Below are positions 8,766 through 16,065 of a stretch of 64,000 bases of DNA, in pieces (the first letter of the stretch is position 1; the number at the start of each line of letters is the position of its first letter). The DNA is from Actinomadura chibensis NBRC 106107. GTDB lineage: Bacteria; Actinomycetota; Actinomycetes; Streptosporangiales; Streptosporangiaceae. The notes under the pieces were generated by a model. That model saw only the letters and a program-made list of their open reading frames with translations, did no database searches and had not been told where the DNA came from. The stretch lies in assembly GCF_001552135.1 (NCBI RefSeq), contig NZ_BCQP01000010.1, positions 248,001 through 312,000 on the forward strand. Direction: 5' to 3'. The position numbers and the translations under genes are program-made.

Positions 8766-10522
8766 CGCAGCACCTCCGTGACGAGGTCGGTCTCCGGGTC
8801 GTCCGGGACGCCGAGGTAGGCGGCGATGACCCGCTGGTCCTCCTGGATCTCGGCGGGCGGGCCCTCGGCGATCGTCCGGCCGTACTCCAGCACGGTCACC
8901 CGGTCGGAGATCGACATGACCAGCGCCACGTCGTGCTCGATCAGCACGACGGCGGCGCCGAGCGCGCTGATCCGGGCGATCAGCTCCATCAGGGCGCGCT
9001 TCTCGGTCGGGTTCGCGCCCGCGGCGGGCTCGTCCAGCAGCAGGACGCGCGGGTCCCCGGCGAGCGCCCGCGCGATCTCCAGGCGGCGCCGGTCGCCGTA
9101 GGACAGCCCGCCCGCCGGGCGGTCGGCGGCGTCCAGCAGCCCGGTGAACTCCAGGCAGCGCCGGACGGCGCCGAGGTCGGCGCGCGACAGCGGCCGCAGC
9201 AGCCCCCGGTCCCGCGCGAACCGGCCGATCAGCACGTTCTCCGCGACGGTCATGTCGTCGAACAGCCGGATGCTCTGGAACGTGCGGGCGAGCCCGGCGG
9301 CGGCGACCCGGTGCGGGGCCCGGCCGACCACGTCCCGGCCCGCGAGCACGACCGTCCCGGCGGACGGCGCGATCATCCCGGTGACGCAGTTGAACGCCGT
9401 CGTCTTGCCCGCGCCGTTCGGCCCGATGACGCTGACCACCTGGCCCGCGGCGGCGCGCAGGTCGAGCCCGTCCACGGCGGTGACGCCGCCGAACGAGCGG
9501 GACAGGCCCGCCACCTCCAGCAGCGTGCCCTCCGCCGCCGGGAGCTCGGGCGCGGGCCCGGCGGCCGCGGGCAGCCGCAGCCGCCGGGGCCGGTACGGCC
9601 ACACGCCCTGCGGCCGCAGCAGCACGATCAGGATCAGCAGCAGCGCGAAGAACAGCCCCCGGTACTCCTGGACGGTCCGCAGCACCTCCGGCAGCCCGAT
9701 GATCACGATGGCGCCGACCATCACCCCGGGGCGGCTGCCCATCCCGCCGATGATCACCACGAGCAGGATCATCAGCGAGGTCAGGAACGTGAAGCTGGAC
9801 GGGTCCACGGTGCCGAGCTGCGCCGCGTTCAGCGGCCCGGCGGTCGCGCCCGCCGTCGCGCCGAGCACGTAGGCGAGCAGCTTCACCCGCCGCGCGGGCA
9901 CCCCGACCGCCTCGGCCGCCGTGTCGTCGGACCGGATGGCGCGCCAGGCGTAGGCGAGCCGGGACCGGGCGAGCAGCGCCGTCGCGGCCAGCACGACCAC
10001 GAAGAACGCGAGCGCCAGGTAGAAGAAGTCCCGGGGCGTGACGATCTCCCGGCCGCCGACCGTCACCGGCGGGATGCCGGTCAGCCCGTTCGGCCCGCCG
10101 GTCGTCTCCAGGTTGATCACCGTGATCCGGATGATCTCCCCGAAGCCGAGCGTGACGATGGCGAGGTAGTCGCTGCGCAGCCGCAGCGTCGGATACCCGA
10201 TGACGACCCCGGCCGCCGCCGCGGCGGCCACCGCCACCGGCAGCGTCAGCCAGAAGTTCCACTCCTGCTTCACCATCAGCAGGCCGGAGGTGTACGCGCC
10301 GATCGCGAAGAACGCGGCGAAGCCGAGGTCGAGCAGCCCGGCGTAGCCGACGACGATGTTGATCCCGAGGCCGAGGATGGCGTAGATGAGGATCGTCCCG
10401 GCGACGGTCAGCGCGTAGTCGTCCATCGTCGCGCCCGCGACGAGCGCGACGACGATGAGCAGCGGCCAGCCGCCGAACCGGGCCGCCGCCTCCGCCCGCG
10501 CGGGCACCGCCGGGCGCCTCAT
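8762..10522 (-). CDS. Fused ABC transporter permease-ATPase (LivM-LivG)
   Basis: In this 586-residue fusion, residues ~1-325 are a LivM-type permease with many membrane segments (for example LGLGINIVVGYAGLLDLGFAAFFAIGAYT, and the EAA-like RAIRSDDTAAEAVGV cytoplasmic loop). After a Pro/Ala-rich linker, residues ~340-586 are a LivG ATPase: Walker A GPNGAGKTT near residue 366, signature LSYGDRRRLEIARAL, Walker B VLLLDEPAAG and EHDVALVM. LivM and LivG are usually separate, but the fused order is seen in other actinobacteria. ATG 10522 overlaps the livH stop (ATGA). The stop at 8762 overlaps the livF start, so translation is probably coupled along the operon. Confidence 0.9.
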   Translation of the reverse strand: MRRPAVPARAEAAARFGGWPLLIVVALVAGATMDDYALTVAGTILIYAILGLGINIVVGYAGLLDLGFAAFFAIGAYTSGLLMVKQEWNFWLTLPVAVAAAAAAGVVIGYPTLRLRSDYLAIVTLGFGEIIRITVINLETTGGPNGLTGIPPVTVGGREIVTPRDFFYLALAFFVVVLAATALLARSRLAYAWRAIRSDDTAAEAVGVPARRVKLLAYVLGATAGATAGPLNAAQLGTVDPSSFTFLTSLMILLVVIIGGMGSRPGVMVGAIVIIGLPEVLRTVQEYRGLFFALLLILIVLLRPQGVWPYRPRRLRLPAAAGPAPELPAAEGTLLEVAGLSRSFGGVTAVDGLDLRAAAGQVVSVIGPNGAGKTTAFNCVTGMIAPSAGTVVLAGRDVVGRAPHRVAAAGLARTFQSIRLFDDMTVAENVLIGRFARDRGLLRPLSRADLGAVRRCLEFTGLLDAADRPAGGLSYGDRRRLEIARALAGDPRVLLLDEPAAGANPTEKRALMELIARISALGAAVVLIEHDVALVMSISDRVTVLEYGRTIAEGPPAEIQEDQRVIAAYLGVPDDPETDLVTEVLR

Positions 10523-11418
10523 GCCCGCTCCACGACGCGCTCGCCGAACAGGCCGGTGGGTCTCAGCGCCAGCACCGCGATCAGCAGCCCGAAGATGATC
10601 ACGTCGGTCCAGCGGGACGAGACGTACCCCGCCGAGAACGACTGGACGAGCCCGATCGCGACGCCCGCGACCATCGTCCCCGGCAGGTTCCCGATGCCGC
10701 CGAGCACGGCGGCGGTGAAGGCGCGCAGCCCGATGAGGAACCCCATGCCGAAGCTGATCTGCACGTAGTACAGCCCGTACATGACGCCCGCCGCGCCCGC
10801 CAGCATCGAGCCGATGAAGAACGTCGTGAGGATCAGGCGCTCGACGTTGACGCCCTGGAGGCGGGCGGCGTCCCGGTCCATGGCGAGGGCGCGCATCGCG
10901 GTGCCCGTCACGGTCCGCGTCACGAACAGCCAGAGGCCCGCCATCAGCGCGACCGACAGCAGGACGAGCGTGAGCTGCCCCCACGTGACGTGGACGGCGC
11001 CGCTGAAGATCCGGCCGCCGTCCAGCGCGTGCGGATACGACTTGAAGCGCGCGTCGGTGAGCACCTTGACGCCCTCCTCCAGCGCCAGCGACACCCCGAT
11101 CGCCGCGATCAGGATCGCGAGGCGCGGCGACGACAGCAGCGGGACGTAGGCGGCCTTCGCGATCCCGGTCCCGACGACGCCGGTGGTCAGCGCGCCGACG
11201 ACGACCGCCGCGACGATCGCGGGCAGCGCCGTCCCGCCGGTGACGCCGAGCGTGGTCAGCGTTCCGAACCCGGCGAACGCGCCGATCATGAACACGTCCC
11301 CGTGCGCGAAGTTGATCAGCCGCACCACGCCGTAGATCATCGAGTAGCCGAGCGCGATCAGCGCGAGGAACGCCCCGATCGTCAGGCCGTTCACCAGGTA
11401 CTGGACGAACTCGCTCAT
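10519..11418 (-). CDS. livH: Branched-chain amino-acid-type ABC transporter permease LivH
   Basis: This 299-residue inner-membrane permease has the LivH hallmarks LIALGYSMIYGVVRLINFAHGDVFM at the N-terminus, the RALAMDRDAARLQGVN coupling loop near residue 190, and AFTAAVLGGIGNLPG near residue 240. It pairs with LivM to form the translocation pore. ATG 11418 is chosen; the frame open to 11622 is non-conserved. It lies 10 bases after the livJ stop and overlaps the next gene by 4 bases. Confidence 0.92.
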   Translation of the reverse strand: MSEFVQYLVNGLTIGAFLALIALGYSMIYGVVRLINFAHGDVFMIGAFAGFGTLTTLGVTGGTALPAIVAAVVVGALTTGVVGTGIAKAAYVPLLSSPRLAILIAAIGVSLALEEGVKVLTDARFKSYPHALDGGRIFSGAVHVTWGQLTLVLLSVALMAGLWLFVTRTVTGTAMRALAMDRDAARLQGVNVERLILTTFFIGSMLAGAAGVMYGLYYVQISFGMGFLIGLRAFTAAVLGGIGNLPGTMVAGVAIGLVQSFSAGYVSSRWTDVIIFGLLIAVLALRPTGLFGERVVERA

Positions 11419-11428
11419 GGGGCCCCGC

Positions 11429-12724
11429 TCATGAGGTCTTGGCGTCCACCCAGGTGCCGCCGCTCTTATCCAGCTTCTTGTAGGCGGTGAACGCGCCGGC
11501 CTGGACCTGGACGGTGATGTACAGCGGGTCGGTCCGGTCGCCCTTCTGGTCGAAGGTGATCGGCCCGGTGATGCCCGGGAAGTCCTTGATCTTGTGGAGG
11601 GCGTCGATGACGTCCTTGCCATCGGTCGACCCGGCGTCGCCGATCGCCTTCGCGATGACCTTCACCGCGTCGTACTCGTACACCGAGAACGGCCCGGGGT
11701 CGGCGTTGTTCGCCGCCTTGTAGGCCGACACGAACCCGGCCGCGGCGGGCAGGTCCTTGGCGAGCGGCGCGGTGGTGGCGATGTAGCCGTCCGCCGCCGG
11801 CCCCGCCGTCTTCAGGACGGTCGAGTCGGTCGTCGCGTCCCCGCCCATCAGCGTGAACTTCAGCCCGAGCTGCTTGCGCTGTTTCATAAGGAGGCCTGCC
11901 TCGGCGAAGTACCCCGTGAAGTACAGGACGTCCGGATTGGTCGAGGCCGCCTTCGTCAGGACGGGGCTGTAGTCGGACTGGCCGGGCTGGAGCGCGTCCT
12001 CGTAGACGACCTGCCCGCCCGCCTGCTTGACGGAATTCGCCGCCGCGTCCGCGAGGCCCTTGGCGTAGGTGGTGTTGTCGTGCAGGAGCGCGACGCGCTT
12101 CGCGCCGAGCGGGCCGGTCATGAACTTCGCGGCGACGAGGCCCTGGTTGTCGTCGCGCCCGCAGGTGCGGAACACCTTGCCCTTGCCGGTGTCGGTGAGC
12201 GACGGGTTGGTGGAGGCGTCCATCACGAAGGGGACGCTCCGCCGCCCGTAGATCGGGATCGCGGGCACCGCCGCGCCCGAGCAGTAGCCGCCCGCGACCG
12301 CCACGACCTTGCTGTTCAGCAGCTTCTGCGCGGCCTGCGCGCCCTGCTGGGCGCTGCACTGGTCGTCGGCCTCCACGATGTCGATCTTGCGGCCCTTGAC
12401 CCCGCCCGCCTTGTTGATCTCGGCTGCGGCGACCTTGGCGGCGGCGAGGATGTCCTGCCCCGCCGAGGCCGAGTCGCCGCTCAGCGGCGCCGGAACACCG
12501 ATCTTGATCGGCCCGGACCCGTCCGACCCGCCCGAGTCCCCGCACCCCGCGGCCAGCGGCGCCACCAGCACACCGATCCCGACCACCGCGACGCCGCGAA
12601 ACCGCCGCCCGCGCGGCCGGGAGGGGAGCCTGGTCCTCGGTCGGACCTCCGGTCTGGGGGTCTGGGGGTCGCCTCCCGGACCCTCGGGCGGGTGGCCCGA
12701 AGATCCTCGCTTCGCTGCGGTCAT
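11429..12724 (-). CDS. livJ: Substrate-binding lipoprotein LivJ-type
   Basis: This 431-residue extracellular solute-binding protein has a Leu/Ile/Val-binding fold (KIGVPAPLSGDSASAGQDILAAAK, later SVYEYDAVKVIAKAI). A hydrophobic stretch at about 43-60 and the lipobox LAAGC put the lipid-modified Cys at residue 61. The ~42 residues before the signal core are Pro/Arg-rich and encoded by a G-rich repeat-like sequence; either the true start is further in or the leader is unusually long. No good internal ATG/GTG precedes the signal core, so ATG 12724 is kept with caution. Substrate is unknown; the neighbours favour an amino or imino acid. Confidence 0.85.
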   Translation of the reverse strand: MTAAKRGSSGHPPEGPGGDPQTPRPEVRPRTRLPSRPRGRRFRGVAVVGIGVLVAPLAAGCGDSGGSDGSGPIKIGVPAPLSGDSASAGQDILAAAKVAAAEINKAGGVKGRKIDIVEADDQCSAQQGAQAAQKLLNSKVVAVAGGYCSGAAVPAIPIYGRRSVPFVMDASTNPSLTDTGKGKVFRTCGRDDNQGLVAAKFMTGPLGAKRVALLHDNTTYAKGLADAAANSVKQAGGQVVYEDALQPGQSDYSPVLTKAASTNPDVLYFTGYFAEAGLLMKQRKQLGLKFTLMGGDATTDSTVLKTAGPAADGYIATTAPLAKDLPAAAGFVSAYKAANNADPGPFSVYEYDAVKVIAKAIGDAGSTDGKDVIDALHKIKDFPGITGPITFDQKGDRTDPLYITVQVQAGAFTAYKKLDKSGGTWVDAKTS

Positions 12725-12880
12725 CGGGCCTCCGTCGCTCGCGGGCGGGATGGTGAAAGCGTGAAACGTCGGCGCACCTGCGTCGAGACGACCAAGCATG
12801 CGATCTCATGTAGTGATCGATAAGAACCGCTTGCCCTTCCGCGCTGGACGGCGCGGGAAGGCCCTCGGGAGGATCGTCGG

Positions 12881-13858
12881 ATGGCCGACGTGCTGCTGCT
12901 CTCCGCCGCCGACGTGCGCGCGGTGTTCGACCTGCCCGCGGCGATCGCCTCGCAGCGCGCCGCGTTCCGCGCGCTCGGCCGCCGGGAGGCGCGGCTCGCG
13001 CCGCGGCTGCTGCTGGACGGCCCGGACGGCGACGTCGCGTTCTGCTACGTCTCCCGCATGCCCGGCACGGGCGCGGTGTCCAAGTTCGGCAGCGTGCACC
13101 CGGGCAACGCGGCGCGCGGCCTGCCGACCGTGTCGGCGCTCGTGATCGTCCAGGACCCGGAGGACGGGCGGCCCGTCGCGATCATCGAGGGCGAGTCGGT
13201 GACGACGCTGCGGACGTCCGCGGCGAGCGCGGTCGCCGCCGACCACCTCGCCGTCCCCGGCGCGTCCCGGCTCGCCGTGCTCGGCTGCGGCCCGCAGGGG
13301 CGCGCGCACGTCCGGGCGATGGCGGAGGTCAGGCCGGTCGGGCGGGTCGCGCTGGCCTGCCGCCACCCGGACACCTGCGGCGTCGCCGCCGGGCTCGCCG
13401 ACGAGCTGGGCCTGCCGGTCGAGGCGGCGCCTTCCGTCCGGGACGCCGTGGAGGGCGCGCAGATCGTCGTGACCGCGACGACGAGCGCGGAGCCGGTCGT
13501 CCGCGCGGCGTGGCTCGACCCCGGCTGCACGGTCCTGAGCGTCGGCTCCTTCGCCCCGGACCGGGCGGAGGTGGACGACGACGTCCTCACCCGCGCCGCG
13601 TCGATCGTGGTGGACGACGTGCCGACCGCGCTGGAGCACGCCGGTCCGGTCGTGGCGGCGATCCGCGCGGGACGGCTCAGCCCCGAGCGGGTGCGGCCCC
13701 TCGGCCCCATCGTCGCGGGCCTCGCCGAGGGCCGCGAGTCGGACGAGGACGTCGTGTTCTACAACAGCGTCGGCGTCGGCGTGCAGGACACGGCGGCGGC
13801 GTCCGTCATCGTCGAGCGCGCCCGCGATCTCGGCGCGGGACGGCACGCGGACCTCTGA
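12881..13858 (+). CDS. Ornithine cyclodeaminase / mu-crystallin family protein
   Basis: This 325-residue protein is of the OCD/mu-crystallin family, with NAD(P)-binding core LAVLGCGPQGRAHVRAM near residue 126 and the preceding EGESVTTLRTSAASAVAADHL segment. Members include ornithine cyclodeaminase, alanine dehydrogenase, ectoine-pathway enzymes and delta1-pyrroline-2-carboxylate reductase. The last acts in trans-3-hydroxyproline/D-proline breakdown and would fit the adjacent hydroxyproline operon; this is inference from context. The start ATG has GGGAGG nine bases upstream. It is divergent from livJ and ends just before the XRE-cupin regulator promoter. Confidence 0.82.
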   Translation: MADVLLLSAADVRAVFDLPAAIASQRAAFRALGRREARLAPRLLLDGPDGDVAFCYVSRMPGTGAVSKFGSVHPGNAARGLPTVSALVIVQDPEDGRPVAIIEGESVTTLRTSAASAVAADHLAVPGASRLAVLGCGPQGRAHVRAMAEVRPVGRVALACRHPDTCGVAAGLADELGLPVEAAPSVRDAVEGAQIVVTATTSAEPVVRAAWLDPGCTVLSVGSFAPDRAEVDDDVLTRAASIVVDDVPTALEHAGPVVAAIRAGRLSPERVRPLGPIVAGLAEGRESDEDVVFYNSVGVGVQDTAAASVIVERARDLGAGRHADL

Positions 13859-13881
13859 CCGTCCCGCCGCCCGATAGGATG

Positions 13882-13897
13882 GTTCGGTATACCGAAC
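13882..13897. promoter_or_regulatory. Perfect palindrome, probable operator of the XRE-cupin regulator
   Basis: GTTCGGTATACCGAAC is a perfect 16-bp dyad, 22 bases before the GTG of the regulator and just after a TAGGAT -10-like hexamer at 13875-13880. It would cover the transcription start. A near-identical site precedes the hydroxyproline operon, so autoregulation plus control of the operon is the simplest reading. Confidence 0.75.
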
Positions 13898-13919
13898 GCT
13901 GGACGAGAGGGCGGGGACC

Positions 13920-14543
13920 GTGGGCGCGTCAGGGAACTCGGTGCGGGACGTGCTGGCCGGCAACCTGCGGCGCGCCCGGCTGGCGCGCGGCCTGTCGCTG
14001 TCGGAGCTGTCCCGCCGGTCGAAGATCGGGAAGGCGACGCTGTCGCAGCTGGAGGCCGGGGCGGGGAACCCGACGATCGAGACGGTGTTCAGCCTGTCCA
14101 GGGCCCTCGAAGTGCCGATCTCCGACCTGCTCGACCACCGGGAGCCGTCCGGGCCGACCGTGGTCCGCGCGGCGGACGTCGAGGTGCTGCGCGGCGCGGG
14201 CGTCGACCTGCGCCCGCTGCGCGGCATCGAGTCCGGCGGCGCGATCTTCGAGGTGTACGACCAGCAGGTCAGGGCCGGATGCCGGCAGGACTCGCTCGGC
14301 CACGTGGGGACCGAGCACACGATCGTCCAGGCCGGTCGCCTCGGCGTGCGGGTGGACGGCGCGGACGTCGAGCTCGGGCCCGGCGACTACGTGGGCTTCG
14401 ACGCCCGCCTCCCGCACGCCTACACCGCGCTGGAGGGCGCCGTCCGGTCGGTGCTGCTCCTGGAGTACCGCTCCGACCAGCGCCTGCACGCCGCCCCCGA
14501 GGCGCCGCCGCATCTGCTCCGGCCGGGGGACGAGGCGCGTTGA
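13920..14543 (+). CDS. XRE-family regulator with C-terminal cupin domain
   Basis: This 207-residue regulator has an N-terminal HTH_3 domain (about residues 8-63: NLRRARLARGLSLSELSRRSKIGKATLSQLEAG) and a C-terminal small cupin domain (about 105-190: RVDGADVELGPGDYVGFDARLPHAY) that probably senses a small ligand. It starts with GTG behind GAGAGGGCGGGG. The 16-bp palindrome in its own promoter and the matching site before the operon starting at 14606 make it the likely local regulator of hydroxyproline use. Direction of control (repressor or activator) cannot be read directly, but both sites overlap or follow the -10 region, which favours repression. Confidence 0.88.
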   Translation: MGASGNSVRDVLAGNLRRARLARGLSLSELSRRSKIGKATLSQLEAGAGNPTIETVFSLSRALEVPISDLLDHREPSGPTVVRAADVEVLRGAGVDLRPLRGIESGGAIFEVYDQQVRAGCRQDSLGHVGTEHTIVQAGRLGVRVDGADVELGPGDYVGFDARLPHAYTALEGAVRSVLLLEYRSDQRLHAAPEAPPHLLRPGDEAR

Positions 14544-14591
14544 CAGGCCGCGGGCGGCGGTCCTAGTCTCGGAGCGTTCGGTTTAACGAAC
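14540..14591 (+). promoter_or_regulatory. Hydroxyproline operon promoter and operator
   Basis: A TTGACA hexamer (14540-14545) is followed after 18 bases by TAGTCT (14564-14569), a strong housekeeping-sigma promoter. At 14576-14591, where transcription should begin, lies GTTCGGTTTAACGAAC, which matches the perfect palindrome at 13882 at 13 of 16 positions. The -35 starts inside the last codons of the regulator gene. Binding here would block initiation. Confidence 0.75.
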
Positions 14592-14605
14592 GAGACGGAG
14601 GGCCG

Positions 14606-15766
14606 ATGACGCGGGTCGTGGTGGTGGGCGCCGGGATCGTCGGCACCGCCTGCGCCCGCGAGCTGACGGCCGCCGGATGCGCGGTGACCGTCGTCGAGCG
14701 GGCGCGTCCCGCCGCCGCGACCACGGCGCACGGGGAGGGCAACGTCCTCGTCTCCGACAAGGGCCCGGGGCCCGAGCTGGAGCTGGCGCGGCTGTCGCTG
14801 CGGCTCTGGCCGCGCCTCCTGGAAACGCTTCCCCATGCCGGGGCGGTCGAGTGGGACGCCAAGGGCGGGATCGTCGTCGCGACGACGCCGGAGGGCGCCG
14901 CCGCCCTGCGCGACTTCGCCGCGGGCCAGCGCGCCGCCGGGACCACCGCCGCCGAACTGGACGCCGCCGCCTTCGCCGAGGCCGAGCCGCACGCGGTGAA
15001 GGACGTCGCCGCCGCCGTCCACTATCCCGAGGACGCGCAGGTCCAGCCCGCCGCCGCGGCCACCGCGCTGCTCGGCGCCGCCGTCTCGGCCGGGGCCGTC
15101 CTGCGCACCGGATGCGAGGTGACCGGCGCCGTCACCCGCGGGGGCCGGATCACCGGCGTCCGCACCACCGGCGGGACGGTCGGCGCCGACGCCGTCGTCA
15201 ACGCCGCCGGTCCGTGGTCGGGCGGGGTCGCGGCGCGGCTCGGCGTCCGGCTGGACGTCCGCCCCCGGCGCGGCGAGGTGCTCGTCACGGCCCCGCTGCC
15301 GCCGACCGTCTTCCACAAGGTCTACGACGCCGACTACGTGGGCGCGGTCGGCAGCGGCGAGGCGGAGCTCCAGGCGTCCGCCGTGGTCGAGTCGACCCGC
15401 GCGGGGACGGTCCTGATCGGCTCGACGCGCCGCCGCGTCGGGTTCGACGACCGGATCCGCCCCGGCGTGCTGTCGGTGCTCGCCGGAAGGGCGCTGCGGC
15501 TGTTCCCCTCGCTGGCCGGGGTCCCGGTGATGCGCGCGTACGGCGGGTTCCGCCCGTACGTCGCCGACCACCTCCCCGTGATCGGCCCCGACCCGGAGCT
15601 GGCCGGGCTCTGGCACGCCACCGGCCACGAGGGCGCCGGGATCGGGCTCGCCGCCGGGACCGCCGCCGTCCTGCGCGACCTGCTGCTCGGCCGCGAACCC
15701 GAGGTCGACGCCGCGCCGTTCCGCGTGGACCGGCCCGCCGTCCGCCCGGAGGGACGCGCCGCATGA
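14606..15766 (+). CDS. D-hydroxyproline dehydrogenase, DAO-type FAD subunit
   Basis: This 386-residue flavoprotein has N-terminal FAD-binding motif VVVVGAGIVGTACARELTAAG and a DAO-family C-terminus (YGGFRPYVADHLPVIGPD, then ATGHEGAGIGLAAG). In three-component D-hydroxyproline dehydrogenases known from Pseudomonas aeruginosa-type systems, this subunit oxidises cis-4-hydroxy-D-proline to delta1-pyrroline-4-hydroxy-2-carboxylate. It works with a small [2Fe-2S] protein and a second FAD subunit. Exactly these two follow, with ATGA overlaps (15763-15766 and 16062-16065). First gene of the operon; the start follows GACGGAGGGCC. Confidence 0.87.
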   Translation: MTRVVVVGAGIVGTACARELTAAGCAVTVVERARPAAATTAHGEGNVLVSDKGPGPELELARLSLRLWPRLLETLPHAGAVEWDAKGGIVVATTPEGAAALRDFAAGQRAAGTTAAELDAAAFAEAEPHAVKDVAAAVHYPEDAQVQPAAAATALLGAAVSAGAVLRTGCEVTGAVTRGGRITGVRTTGGTVGADAVVNAAGPWSGGVAARLGVRLDVRPRRGEVLVTAPLPPTVFHKVYDADYVGAVGSGEAELQASAVVESTRAGTVLIGSTRRRVGFDDRIRPGVLSVLAGRALRLFPSLAGVPVMRAYGGFRPYVADHLPVIGPDPELAGLWHATGHEGAGIGLAAGTAAVLRDLLLGREPEVDAAPFRVDRPAVRPEGRAA

Positions 15767-16065
15767 GGCTCGTGGCCGACGACCCGGTCGGACGCCGCGA
15801 CGTCCCGCTGCGGATCACCGTGGACGGCGAGCCGGTCGCCGGGATCGCGGGCCAGACCATCGCGGGCGTGCTGCTCGCCGCCGGCCGCCGCGCCTGGCGG
15901 ACGGGCCCGTCCGGCGCGCCGCGCGGCGTGTTCTGCGGCATCGGCGTGTGCTTCGACTGCCTGGTGACCGTGAACGGCGTCCGCGACGTGCGCGCCTGCG
16001 CCCGCCGCGCCCGCGACGGCGACGCGGTGACCACCCAGTCCCGGCTCCCGGAGAACCCGCGATGA
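15763..16065 (+). CDS. D-hydroxyproline dehydrogenase, [2Fe-2S] small subunit
   Basis: This 100-residue protein has the plant-ferredoxin-like Cys pattern C58-x4-C63-x2-C66-x12-C79 (FCGIGVCFDC ... RAC), as in the small subunits of heteromeric proline, hydroxyproline and hydrogen-cyanide-synthase-type dehydrogenases. It carries electrons between the FAD subunits. It overlaps both neighbours by 4 bases, which indicates fixed-stoichiometry coupled translation. Confidence 0.88.
   Translation: MRLVADDPVGRRDVPLRITVDGEPVAGIAGQTIAGVLLAAGRRAWRTGPSGAPRGVFCGIGVCFDCLVTVNGVRDVRACARRARDGDAVTTQSRLPENPR

Noticed and set aside
12806..14320. A 500-codon minus-strand open frame opposite the OCD and XRE genes
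   Set aside because: It spans two clearly real plus-strand genes and their promoter, and its composition is that of a GC shadow.
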